From Chloroflexi bacterium AL-N1 (GTDB taxonomy: Bacteria; Chloroflexota; Chloroflexia; Chloroflexales; Roseiflexaceae): a stretch of DNA of 64,000 nucleotides. The notes below the pieces were generated by a model. It was not told the DNA's origin. It made no database searches and saw nothing but the letters and a program-made list of their open reading frames with translations. Position 1 is the stretch's first letter. Each line of letters starts with the position of its first letter. Shown piece after piece: positions 18,188 through 26,740 of this stretch. The stretch covers positions 62,001-126,000 of the forward strand of contig WYDT01000016.1 of NCBI GenBank assembly GCA_013122435.1, read 5' to 3'. The position numbers were made by a program, and so were the translations under genes.

Positions 18188-19474
18188 TTACTTCATCGTG
18201 GGTGGCGGTTCTGCGATCTTTATCGATTGAAAGGTGCCATAGGTGAGTGTCCGCCAGATCCACTCAAATGGCCCAAAGCGGAAGCGACGCATCCACCAGT
18301 TGCTCAAGGGAATCTGGATCGCGTAGAGCACGATCGACATCAGAAACCCCAGGGCCAGACCGACACTACCAAAGAGGCCAAAACCATATCCATAGGCCAG
18401 AGTCGTCATTACGATGGAATGAGTGAGATAATTGCTCAGTGCCATGCGCCCGACCGGTGCGAGTGGCTTCAGGATACGTGCGCCGTTTGCAGTGTTGCAC
18501 AACTGCACGATAATGGCAATATATGAGAGACACAGTAATACGCTACCAATGTTAAGCGCGAACAGTTGCGTTAACATCATCCAGTTAAAAGAGTCTGCAC
18601 TAAGCCCAAGCTGATTCTGACTGAACCCGGTAATAGCAACATAGAAGTTCAGAATCAGGCCCAACGGTAGCGCCCACAGTAGCAAGTTGCGGAAGGTGGT
18701 TCGGTGTTCTGCGGGGGTGGTAAACCATTCTCGTTTTCCGGCACGCACACCGAGCAAAAACATGGCCAGAACCGATGGCGCACTAAACCAGGCTATGGTG
18801 AGCAGAAGATTGATAAAATCACTAAAGCGCTCAGCCGTGATGTCCACAAAATTGCCATTGGTATAGACATCGTAGTCATTGGCGATATCTGCTTCAATCT
18901 GTTGAGTCGCTGTGGTAAAACTGGCTTCGATCTCCTCATAAATGCCTGTTTCGGCTGGTGCCGTACGCGCAAGTTCAATGCTTCCTACACTGATTGTCAT
19001 AAAGATTAGGGGGAGTGAAATCAGTATAATAGCCCAGATCAATAGCGTCCGTGGTTTGCAATTGCGAAAGAACAGGAGCAGCGCTAATCCAGTAACGGCA
19101 TAGATGAGTAAAATATCACCAATCCAAAGGAGCACACCATGTGCAAAACCAAATATGGCAAGAATCAATAATCGCCGTAGATAGAGCGGGACGAAGCGAA
19201 CACCTTTGTCTTGTGCGCGTTTCATCTGGATAAACATGCCCAGCCCAAATAAAAATGAGAATAAGGTGTAAAATTTGGCAACAAACAGAAAATTAATAAT
19301 AAAGTGAGTTGTACGATCTGCAATTGAAGAGATTGCTACTTCTGGTGGCACCAGAAAGGGATTAAAAAAATAAAATGTATTGACGACCAGAACACCGAAA
19401 ATGGCAAAGCCACGGAGTATATCAAGAATTGCAATACGCTCAGCTGGTTTAGTTGGTACAAGAGTTGTTTCCAT
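18188..19474 (-). CDS. DUF418 family polytopic membrane protein (YeiB-like)
   Basis: A 428-residue inner-membrane protein with about ten hydrophobic helices. The N-terminus carries the family signature ILDILRGFAIFGVLVVN and the C-terminal third the DUF418 region: LKPLAPVGRMALSNYLTHS, then SNWWMRRFRFGPFEWIWRTLTYG. GGAG lies nine bases before the ATG. The family is often annotated as a transporter or acyltransferase-like membrane protein, but its role is not settled. It stands alone on its strand, ending at the two-way terminator shared with sir. Confidence 0.88.
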   Translation of the reverse strand: METTLVPTKPAERIAILDILRGFAIFGVLVVNTFYFFNPFLVPPEVAISSIADRTTHFIINFLFVAKFYTLFSFLFGLGMFIQMKRAQDKGVRFVPLYLRRLLILAIFGFAHGVLLWIGDILLIYAVTGLALLLFFRNCKPRTLLIWAIILISLPLIFMTISVGSIELARTAPAETGIYEEIEASFTTATQQIEADIANDYDVYTNGNFVDITAERFSDFINLLLTIAWFSAPSVLAMFLLGVRAGKREWFTTPAEHRTTFRNLLLWALPLGLILNFYVAITGFSQNQLGLSADSFNWMMLTQLFALNIGSVLLCLSYIAIIVQLCNTANGARILKPLAPVGRMALSNYLTHSIVMTTLAYGYGFGLFGSVGLALGFLMSIVLYAIQIPLSNWWMRRFRFGPFEWIWRTLTYGTFQSIKIAEPPPTMK

Positions 19475-19779
19475 ATCTTATTTCTCCAGCAAAATGATAA
19501 ACGTATACCGTATTTTGATCCTGTAAGTTTGATATATGTACGCTTATCGGCTTCATATGGTTGCATCACTACTCTTGTGCTTGTGCTACCCTGATACCTT
19601 TTTCGTGATCGGTATGTTTGTGAGGGGAATAAGATAAAGCCCATTGACTAAGCAGGCTCTGTATACAATGCTCATTGTAGATTGCGGCAGCCATATTGCC
19701 GCGCAGGAGCATGCTTCGGCAGTAAACCGTACATGGGATTTTGGTTCCAGACGAAGATATTAGCTAGGACCACAGAGAC
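19475..19779. other. Intergenic region, 305 bp
   Basis: Between the start of the DUF418 gene and the end of the iron-sulfur protein gene, both on the minus strand. It contains a short GC hairpin near 19681-19700 (GCGGCA / TGCCGC), which may be a weak terminator of the upstream gene. No gene remnant or promoter was convincing. Confidence 0.35.
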
Positions 19780-20811
19780 TCACCCTATCGACGGATGTAC
19801 TGCTTCCAGAGGAATCATGTACTTCGGTGCATTAGGATGGCCCTTGAAGCGTTGCTTGATCTGCTCATAGCTGGTATGACTAAACGGGCAGACCGCAACA
19901 CAGACTGCACATCCATAATTCATCGTAAAATAGTCTAAACACTTCTTCGAATCGATACACTGAACATGCCCGCTCTCTTCCTCTTGGGGCTGTTGGTAGA
20001 TCGCTTCCGCAGGGCATTTGCGAACACATTTCCGACACATCGCACAGAAATCGTGTACCCATGCGTGTGGATTCTCCTGCACAATGGGAAGGTTAGTGAT
20101 GTTGGTATACACCACATTGATTCGCAGTCGGGCACCATCGTGGGGGCTGATAAGCAACCCGTGATAGTCGATGATCCCCAGCCCAGCAAGCTCTGCAATG
20201 CGAACATAGTCGGTTAATCCACCGACCGACTGACCAGGATACGCTGCGAAGCCATTGGCGCGGAGTAGATCGGTTAGCGCATTCGAAATGCGCCCTAGCG
20301 CTCGGTAGCCGTCGATCACCTTATGGAAAGCCTCGAAGCTGGGATCTGTTTCGATATTCGCCTGATCCATGTTCACCGTAAAACCAATGGCATTTTTATA
20401 GGGAATACCTTTACCCTGAAAAATGGAGTCTCCCGGAATCTGGACATATTTGATGTCACTTGCTCCCAACCGATAGGCCAATGCTTCCAGCTCTTCAATA
20501 AACGCAGGGCTGACCTCATGCTGTGTGGGGACAAAACTCCGTTCGTAGTACCGACCACTTCTGGCGCTGTGTCGTTGTGTGTGAAACATCGTTGGAGCGA
20601 ATTGTAAGGTTTGGTTGAGTGTTAATGACGCCATTGAGTGTTGTTCTACCGGAAGGCCCCTGTCAAATGTTGCGCGCGGATCAGCAGCCTCGTTGGGATA
20701 GATCAGTGAATCGAGGTTATAGATCTTCTGGTCGAATGCATCAAGTGTAGTATCAAGGGATCGCTTCACTTTGCTCTTGGAGAAGAGGATATCTCGAATC
20801 TGTTTGAACAT
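19780..20811 (-). CDS. Double [4Fe-4S] protein related to QueG and reductive dehalogenases
   Basis: A cytoplasmic protein of about 343 residues with a C-terminal bacterial ferredoxin-like module: CAMCRKCVRKCP followed by CAVCVAVCPF, so two [4Fe-4S] clusters. The upstream alpha/beta region (SPAFIEELEALAYRLGASDIKYVQ, then GGLTDYVRIAELAGLGIIDYHGLL) matches the cobalamin-dependent epoxyqueuosine reductase/reductive dehalogenase superfamily. No Tat signal is present, so it is not a classical respiratory dehalogenase. The start is set at ATG 20811 by an AGGAG nine bases upstream. A palindromic operator at 20864-20881, identical in half-sites to one in front of the neighbouring broken TetR gene, suggests it was controlled by that regulator. 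Confidence 0.75.
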   Translation of the reverse strand: MFKQIRDILFSKSKVKRSLDTTLDAFDQKIYNLDSLIYPNEAADPRATFDRGLPVEQHSMASLTLNQTLQFAPTMFHTQRHSARSGRYYERSFVPTQHEVSPAFIEELEALAYRLGASDIKYVQIPGDSIFQGKGIPYKNAIGFTVNMDQANIETDPSFEAFHKVIDGYRALGRISNALTDLLRANGFAAYPGQSVGGLTDYVRIAELAGLGIIDYHGLLISPHDGARLRINVVYTNITNLPIVQENPHAWVHDFCAMCRKCVRKCPAEAIYQQPQEEESGHVQCIDSKKCLDYFTMNYGCAVCVAVCPFSHTSYEQIKQRFKGHPNAPKYMIPLEAVHPSIG

Positions 20812-20863
20812 ATGGTACGCTCCTGTATTCATTCTATGGCCGATCTTGTTTGACAGGTTTAGT

Positions 20864-20881
20864 TGGGTGAGTAATCACTCA
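20864..20881. promoter_or_regulatory. TetR-type palindromic operator, copy 1
   Basis: TGGGTGA-GTAA-TCACTCA: two 7-base half-sites with one mismatch and a 4-base spacer. The reverse complement (TGAGTGA-TTAC-TCACCCA) matches the palindrome at 21606-21623 in 17 of 18 positions. It lies about 53 bp upstream of the iron-sulfur protein start. Confidence 0.7.
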
Positions 20882-20929
20882 TTTTTTCGAGATAAAAAAC
20901 ATCTTCTTATCTTCCAAATCATTGGTTCG

Positions 20930-21585
20930 CTAGCTATTACGCTTCGGCACCACGCAGCCATCCATCGACAAGCTCAGGGATGCATGTTGCTGCGTGGGCT
21001 CTGGTTGTTTCCTCATTAGTATGTCGGTGGTTGATAAAAAACAAGACCAGTGTGCTAAAAAACATCTGAGCACTGGTGTGGTGTAGCAAGGCAGATCGGG
21101 TCGTAGCTCACCAACTTCTACACGCAGCGTCAAATATGTTGCCAACTGCGTGACGGCCTTATCGATAATTTCCCTCAGCGTTCTGCCGACATCAGGGTTT
21201 GTTTACCCTTCACTGATAAACATTGATATAATATCGCGATCCTGCGTTATCAGGTTCATCCACAGCATCGCAATCTGTGTCAGCACTTTGCGTGTTGGCA
21301 AATCTCAGCCCTGCTTAACAATGTCCTCCAGGGTTTGCGAAATGGTATTGGGCCGATCCCCAATCGCTTTGAGGAGGTTGGTCTTGGTCGGGAAGTAGCG
21401 AAAAATAAGCCCCTCTGCGATCCCCGCTGTTTGTGCAATTTGCTTTGTCGTTGTTGCGGCGAAGCCCTGTTTTGCAAAAAGCCTGCCACATCGAGAATCT
21501 GTTCGCGCCGTGCTAGTGCCTGCTTCTGACGGCTTGTGAGTGGACGTGACTCAGATGGAGTTGGTAGTGTTTTCGTTGCGCTCAT
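20930..21585 (-). pseudogene. Broken TetR family transcriptional regulator
   Basis: The start at 21585 gives TSRQKQALARREQILDVA, the first helix of a TetR DNA-binding domain. A missing base in an A/T run of five at 21476-21480 shifts the frame; the next frame carries the rest of the helix-turn-helix (GFAATTTKQIAQTAGIAEG, LIFRYFPTKTNLLKAI). That frame is then stopped by TGA 21305-21307 and TAA 21203-21205 before continuing (NPDVGRTLREIIDKAVTQL) to about 20930. The regulator cannot be made full length. A promoter and perfect operator remain in front of it. Confidence 0.8.
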
Positions 21586-21605
21586 GATAAACCCTGTTAT
21601 TTAGA

Positions 21606-21661
21606 TGAGTGATTACTCACTCAATATGAAAAAGTAGATCAGTTTCATCAGAGACTGTCAA
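21606..21661 (-). promoter_or_regulatory. Promoter with perfect TetR-type operator, copy 2
   Basis: On the minus strand, TTGACA (21656-21661) and TCTACT (21633-21638) are 17 bp apart, followed by the 18-bp palindrome TGAGTGA-TTAC-TCACTCA (21606-21623), then the broken TetR start at 21585. The arrangement fits autoregulation by the lost repressor. Confidence 0.7.
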
Positions 21662-21794
21662 GACTCTGGTAACAGGAAGTGATCTATGATTTTACATCGT
21701 TGCAATGGTGTATGTTTCTACCAATACTCTTTTTCAATAGAAGGCAAAAACTGGTATACTGCCAGCAGAGACCAAGTGATTTTAGCACAATACT

Positions 21795-22496
21795 ATGACA
21801 CATATTCTCATTGTTGATGATGAACCGAATGTTGCATCGGCGCTGTCACTCTTGTTACAAAGTGCACAGTACGAGACATCTGTTGTCCATAGTGGTCGTG
21901 CGGCACTCGCTATACTGGCTACCCCGACTGCATTCGATCTGGTGTTGTTAGATCTTAATCTGGGCGATCCACTCATCAACGGTCTGATGATCTGTCGTGA
22001 AATACGTTCGCGACCTGTGTATCTCCCGGTCATTATCCTGACTGTCCACGACTCCGCCGATGAAAAAGTTATGGGTCTTGACCTCGGTGCCGATGACTAC
22101 ATCACCAAACCCTACAATGAACGGGAACTCCTGGCCCGTATTCGGGCTGCCTTGCGAACGGTTGCGGCACGCACGCCATCGCACACGGACTCACCGCTTC
22201 GTGTCGACGATTACCTGCAGATAGACTCGCAGCGCCGCAAAGTCTATCGTGCGGGAGGCGAAGTTGATTTGACACGACGTCAGTTTGATCTGCTCTTGTA
22301 TCTGGTGCTTAATCCAGATCGTCCATGGGGCCGCCAGACCTTGTTAAGTCGGGTGTGGGGCGCGGATTTTGTGGGTATTGATCGTACCGTCGATCGTCAT
22401 ATTTCTGATTTACGACAGAAACTGGAACCTGATCCCAACAATCCAATCTACATTCTGACCGAGCATGGTTTTGGGTACCGTTTTCGACAATGGTAG
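21795..22496 (+). CDS. OmpR/PhoB family response regulator
   Basis: A DNA-binding response regulator of 233 residues. The receiver domain has the acidic pair Asp8-Asp9, phospho-acceptor Asp53 (LVLLDLNLGD), Thr at ILTVHD and Lys105 (DYITKPYNE). The C-terminal winged helix (about 140-233) shows LTRRQFDLLLYLVLNPDRPW, TVDRHISDLRQKLEPDP and ILTEHGFGYRF. All phosphotransfer residues are present. The histidine kinase gene starts seven bases after the stop, so the two form an operon. Confidence 0.93.
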   Translation: MTHILIVDDEPNVASALSLLLQSAQYETSVVHSGRAALAILATPTAFDLVLLDLNLGDPLINGLMICREIRSRPVYLPVIILTVHDSADEKVMGLDLGADDYITKPYNERELLARIRAALRTVAARTPSHTDSPLRVDDYLQIDSQRRKVYRAGGEVDLTRRQFDLLLYLVLNPDRPWGRQTLLSRVWGADFVGIDRTVDRHISDLRQKLEPDPNNPIYILTEHGFGYRFRQW

Positions 22497-22503
22497 GCAT
22501 ACT

Positions 22504-23625
22504 ATGAATACAACAGATCTGCCAAATGCAATTGTTTTTGAGTCGTCGCTTCATTTGTTTGGTTCGGCTATCGGCCTCTGTGTTGTGGTTATTGCATTGG
22601 CCTGGGGGAGCTATCGGCATGGTCGCTCAAATGCACCAATCTGGCGTGCCATGCTGGCAAAAGTACCACTTGGTATTGCCGTATTTGATACGGCAGAACA
22701 AAAGGTTGTTTTTGCGAATCAACCAGCAGACAGGTTGATGCAACGCCTCGATACTCCTCTTGTTGATCATGCCTTGGCATCAGCGCAGCACCATCATCAA
22801 CGGTCGTGGACGATCCGTGGAGGAGACAATCTCCTGGTACGTGTTCAGACGGTGGTGCTGGCAGACTTTCGCCATACGATATTGTTATTGCTTCAGGATA
22901 TGACGGAACAAGAATATCAAAAAGCCACGCACCGTGCATTCATCCAGGCTTTGGGGCATGAGTTGCAGACACCATTGACGGCCATACAAGGGCATTTAAC
23001 CCATATCGCAAAACGCTCGAATGGGAAGCTGAGCGATGAACTAATGGGTTCATTGCAGGTCGTGCGTGACGAGATTGAGCGGCTCACCTGGCTTACGCCG
23101 AATGTGTTGACTATTTTAAAGCTTGATGCTGAACAAATGCTCAATCGGCGGCCCCACAATCTAGGGGTCATTGCCGAAGAGGCGATGCAGGATCTCTGGG
23201 AGAAGGCCACAGCGCATAAGATATCGCTCTATGTTGAGACCGATTCGGCACTTTCGCGGGTGTCGATAGATCGGAGTGCCTGGAAGCAGGTGTTTATCAA
23301 CCTGATCGATAACGGCATTAAGTATGGCACAGATGGTGGCTCAGTGACGGTATCGCTCCAACAGACAGATGACACACAAATCATTACAGTTGCTGATGAT
23401 GGTCCCGGTATTGCACCGCATGACCTCCCTCATATCTTTGAGACGCTCTATCGTGGTGAACGTCAGCAGCACACACAAGGTAGTGGACTTGGTTTGTCTA
23501 TCGTCCAGCAGATCGTCGAACGACACAACGGACATATCGAGTGTCTGAATAATGGTGTAGCGAAGCAGGGAGCTACATTTCGCATTGTCTTACCACTTAA
23601 TGGGCAGGATGTTACGGACACGTAA
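22504..23625 (+). CDS. PAS-containing sensor histidine kinase
   Basis: The membrane partner of the response regulator. A single hydrophobic helix near residues 18-37 (AIGLCVVVIALAWG) is followed by a PAS-like domain (LAKVPLGIAVFDTAEQKVVF), then the HisKA dimerisation helix with the phospho-acceptor His in GHELQTPLTAIQGHL. The ATPase domain holds NLIDNGIKYG (N box), VADDGPGIAPHDLPHIFETL (G1/F) and GSGLGLSIVQQIVERH (G2). It has no extracytoplasmic domain of any size, so the signal is likely membrane or cytoplasmic. ATG 22504 is chosen because it follows the regulator stop directly. Confidence 0.9.
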   Translation: MNTTDLPNAIVFESSLHLFGSAIGLCVVVIALAWGSYRHGRSNAPIWRAMLAKVPLGIAVFDTAEQKVVFANQPADRLMQRLDTPLVDHALASAQHHHQRSWTIRGGDNLLVRVQTVVLADFRHTILLLLQDMTEQEYQKATHRAFIQALGHELQTPLTAIQGHLTHIAKRSNGKLSDELMGSLQVVRDEIERLTWLTPNVLTILKLDAEQMLNRRPHNLGVIAEEAMQDLWEKATAHKISLYVETDSALSRVSIDRSAWKQVFINLIDNGIKYGTDGGSVTVSLQQTDDTQIITVADDGPGIAPHDLPHIFETLYRGERQQHTQGSGLGLSIVQQIVERHNGHIECLNNGVAKQGATFRIVLPLNGQDVTDT

Positions 23626-23704
23626 CATTGAGGGAATAGCGATATCACATCTGTTCAGTATACTACGTATGAAAGCGCACAGCGAGATTAAGAAGGGAGA
23701 CAGC

Positions 23705-24543
23705 ATGTCGAGTCAGAAAGTAATGTTATTCCTCATGGTGATGTTGTTAGTTACAGCCTGTGTGAGTTTGGATCGTGTTACAACTGCCGAAGCGCCTTTT
23801 GAGCCAGATGAAACATCAGATCAAGCGGGAGAAGTTGTAGTACAAGAAGAAAATAATCTTACTATTCAGACGGACAAGTCACAACAAACGCTTGTCTGTA
23901 ATAATCAGGATATTATGATCAGAGGAAGCGATAATATGATTACGTTGCCCGGAACCTGTGATACCTTGGAAGTTTTGGGAAATGATAACACGATACGCGT
24001 TGAACAAGTTGCGACAATACGTGTAGATGGCAATGATAATATGGTGACTTGGCAGGAAGGAGTAGATGCTGACACACCTGCCGTCACAAACACCGGCACC
24101 GACAATCGTATTCGGCAGGATGGCAGGCAAGCGTCTACAGAGGTAGTTGAAGAATCTTCGGAGGAGTCGTCGGTTAACGATCTTTTTGGTGGTGATACAG
24201 GGAGTGTAAGCACACAGTTTGGGGATCTGGATACCTTGATTGGTCAGGTAGGCAATCCTGAAGCTATGATTATCGTTGCTGGGACTGGAGATGTGGGTAC
24301 CTATGCCTGCGAAAATAACTCGGTCGTTGTTACTGGTACTGAGAACATCGTGATACTGGAAGGCACCTGTGAGGCGATCATTGTGGCCGGTGCAGACAAT
24401 GACATTTTGTGGAGGAAGTTGTATCAATTACCCTTGCTGGTGCCCAGAACACCATTACCTGGCAAAATCGTGTTGATGGCCAACCACCCGCTGTCACCGA
24501 TGCAGGCGCAAACAACGTGATTGAGCAGGGTGAAAGACCGTAA
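23705..24543 (+). pseudogene. DUF3060 lipoprotein, frameshifted near its end
   Basis: A predicted lipoprotein: MSSQKVMLFLMVMLLVTAC has a lipobox ending in Cys19. Two DUF3060-type units follow, the first around NNQDIMIRGSDNMITLPG with the repeated N-D-N-x-I/V pattern, the second from YACENNSVVVTGTENIVIL. At a T-run (24405-24408) the frame shifts; as read, it ends at 24520 with an unrelated tail. Adding one T restores VEEVVSITLAGAQNTITWQN and a stop at 24541-24543, completing the second unit. Either a sequencing error or a recent mutation. About 100 bp upstream the kinase gene ends, so the three may be cotranscribed. Confidence 0.7.
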
Positions 24544-24659
24544 CATAGACAATAATCCCCCGAATAGTGCAACCAACATAACCAGATAATCAGCAGTGAT
24601 GGTGTCATGCGCTGCTGTATCTTGGTTACCCAAAAATGTATAAGAGGAGAACACATTAA

Positions 24660-26670
24660 ATGAAAAATAGATATTGGTTTAGTATTATTTTGATTTTGAT
24701 ATGTTTGGTTCCATCTGGATATGCTACGTCTCAGCAAACTATCCATCCAGAAGGTTCATCTGATCCCTCCAGAGATGGAGTTTCGCATAATCTGACTGAG
24801 GCCGTTGCTGCGCCGTCGCATCAATCTGAGAACGCTGCAACACCCGAATTAACGACTGATGATGTAACTGACTGGCTTGATGGATTTTTGCCCTATGCCC
24901 TTGCAGATGGGGATATTGCCGGTGCTGTAATTACCATCGTGCAAGACGATACGATTGTCGCTAATCGTGGATATGGATTTGCCGATCTGGCACAACGTCA
25001 GCCTGTTGATCCAGAAACAACCTTGTTTCGAACTGGATCGATCTCCAAGTTATTTATGGCGACTGCCGTGATGCAACTTGTTGAGCAGGGACAACTTGAT
25101 CTTGGGCAGAATGTGAATGCCTACCTTGATTTTGAGCTACCCATGCCGCTGGGTGCGATAACACTGGAACATCTCCTGACCCACACACCAGGATTTGAAG
25201 AAGTGGTAAGTAGTTTCATTCTGTCTGATGCCGATGAGTCCACAACGCTTCGTGACTATTTGGTGAACAACATTCCGTCACAAGTCTTGCCACCGGGTGA
25301 GGTTCCAGCCTATTCAAACTATGGTAGTGCCCTTGCTGGCTATATTGTTGAGCGTGTTTCCGGGGAGGCATTTGAGGATTACATTGACCAGCACATCTTC
25401 ACACCACTGGGCATGGAGCATGCGACCTTTCGTCAGCCGTTACCGGAGGGTCTTGCACCAGCTATGTCACAGGGTTACCGGAGCCGATCTGATGGCCAAC
25501 CCCAGCCATTTGAAATCGTTTCTGGTGCACCAGCAGGATCACTATCATCGAGTGGAGTCGATATGGCGCGATTTATGATCGCGCATCTGAATGAGGGTGA
25601 AGGTTTGCTACAACCTGAAACAACCCGTCTGATGCACGAATACGAAATGCCTGGCGCAGAAGTACAGCAACTCAACAGCATGGTATTAGGCTTCAGGCAA
25701 CAAGACCGGAAAGGACTGAATATCATTGGACATGGTGGCACTACATTTTTGTTTCGTTCTGAGTTGTTTCTCGTCCCCGAGAAAAACGTTGGTGTATTCA
25801 TCTCTATGAATAGCTCTGGGATTGGTATATCCAATGCAATGATACGTGAACACTTGCTGAATGCCTTTATGGATCGGTACTTCCCAGTCAAAGACGCACC
25901 ACCTGTCCCATTAGCAACTGCTCATGAGCATGGCCAGGTTATAGCAGGGACGTATGAGGTGTCACATCGATCGGTGACGAATGCACTTGCAGCCCTCGCC
26001 ATTATGACACAGTATCAGGTGTCGGTCAGCGACGAAGGCACCTTACATCTGTCGTCTCCCCGTGGTTTTTTTTGGTTTTAATGAGACCTGGGAAGAAGTC
26101 GAGCCATGGGTCTGGCGTGCCAGGGGAGACACAGAAGAGCTTGTCGTTAAGGTAGTCGATGGTCAGGTTCAGGCTTTGACGATGAAACCATCAGTTGTAA
26201 TCGCGACACCTGTTCCCTGGTGGAGTTCCTCTGTGTTGCTTGGCAACGCGCTTCCGAATGCTGTACTCGTTTTCGCGGTGAGTGCACTGGCCTGGCCCAT
26301 CCGAGCGTTCGCACGCTGGCGCTTTGGGGTACCATTTCCCTTCACGGGGGCTCGGGCTGCTGCCTACCGTATGGCCCGGATAGCATCTCTGGCTATGCTC
26401 ACATACATTGTCGGGTGGATTATCTATTTCGTATGGGCAGTATCATCAAATTTCGACGAATCCAGTCTCTGGTTGTTGCGACTGCTGTATGGCGCAGCTC
26501 TTCTCCCGCTTGTCAGTGTATGTATGATGGTATGGGTCAATTTCGTTGTTTGGCGTGAAGATGCTGGCTGGTTTGCGAAATTGGTGGCTGCTCTGTTGAT
26601 GCTTTCTGTGCTTGTGACCATTTGGTTTGCAACAGTAGGTGGTCTGTTCAGTTTCGATATAACTTACTGA
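24660..26670 (+). pseudogene. Exported serine hydrolase with C-terminal membrane region, frameshifted at a T8 run
   Basis: A beta-lactamase/PBP-like (family S12) serine hydrolase. It starts with a signal peptide (YWFSIILILICLVPSGYA), then the catalytic SxxK motif in TGSISKLF, the YxN motif in PAYSNYGSALAGY, and the HGG motif in IIGHGGTTFLF. The frame ends at 26081 after a run of eight T (26066-26073). With seven T it reads on as GFNETWEEVEPWVW and continues to 26670 through three or four transmembrane helices (SVLLGNALPNAVLVFAVSAL, MLTYIVGWIIYFVWAV, LLMLSVLVTIWFATVGG). The full product would be about 670 residues, like membrane-tailed relatives. The hydrolase domain alone (24660-26081, 473 residues) may still be active. 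Confidence 0.75.
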
Positions 26671-26702
26671 GATAGCTAGGTAGATAAGTAGTCTGAAGAG
26701 CG

Positions 26703-26734
26703 CGGCCACATACTCATGGCGCAGCATGTGGCCG
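26703..26734. terminator. Hairpin between converging serine hydrolase genes
   Basis: Nine-base arms CGGCCACAT (26703-26711) and ATGTGGCCG (26726-26734) lie in the 70-bp gap between the two converging genes. There is no clear U-run, so termination is probable but not proved. Confidence 0.5.
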
Positions 26735-26740
26735 TGTATC

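Noticed and set aside
3021..21585. TGA recoding (for Trp or selenocysteine) to explain several in-frame TGA codons
   Set aside because: Normal genes here end in TGA (for example the OppB-type permease), TAG and TAA interrupt the same decaying genes, frameshifts are frequent in them, and no selenocysteine machinery was seen.
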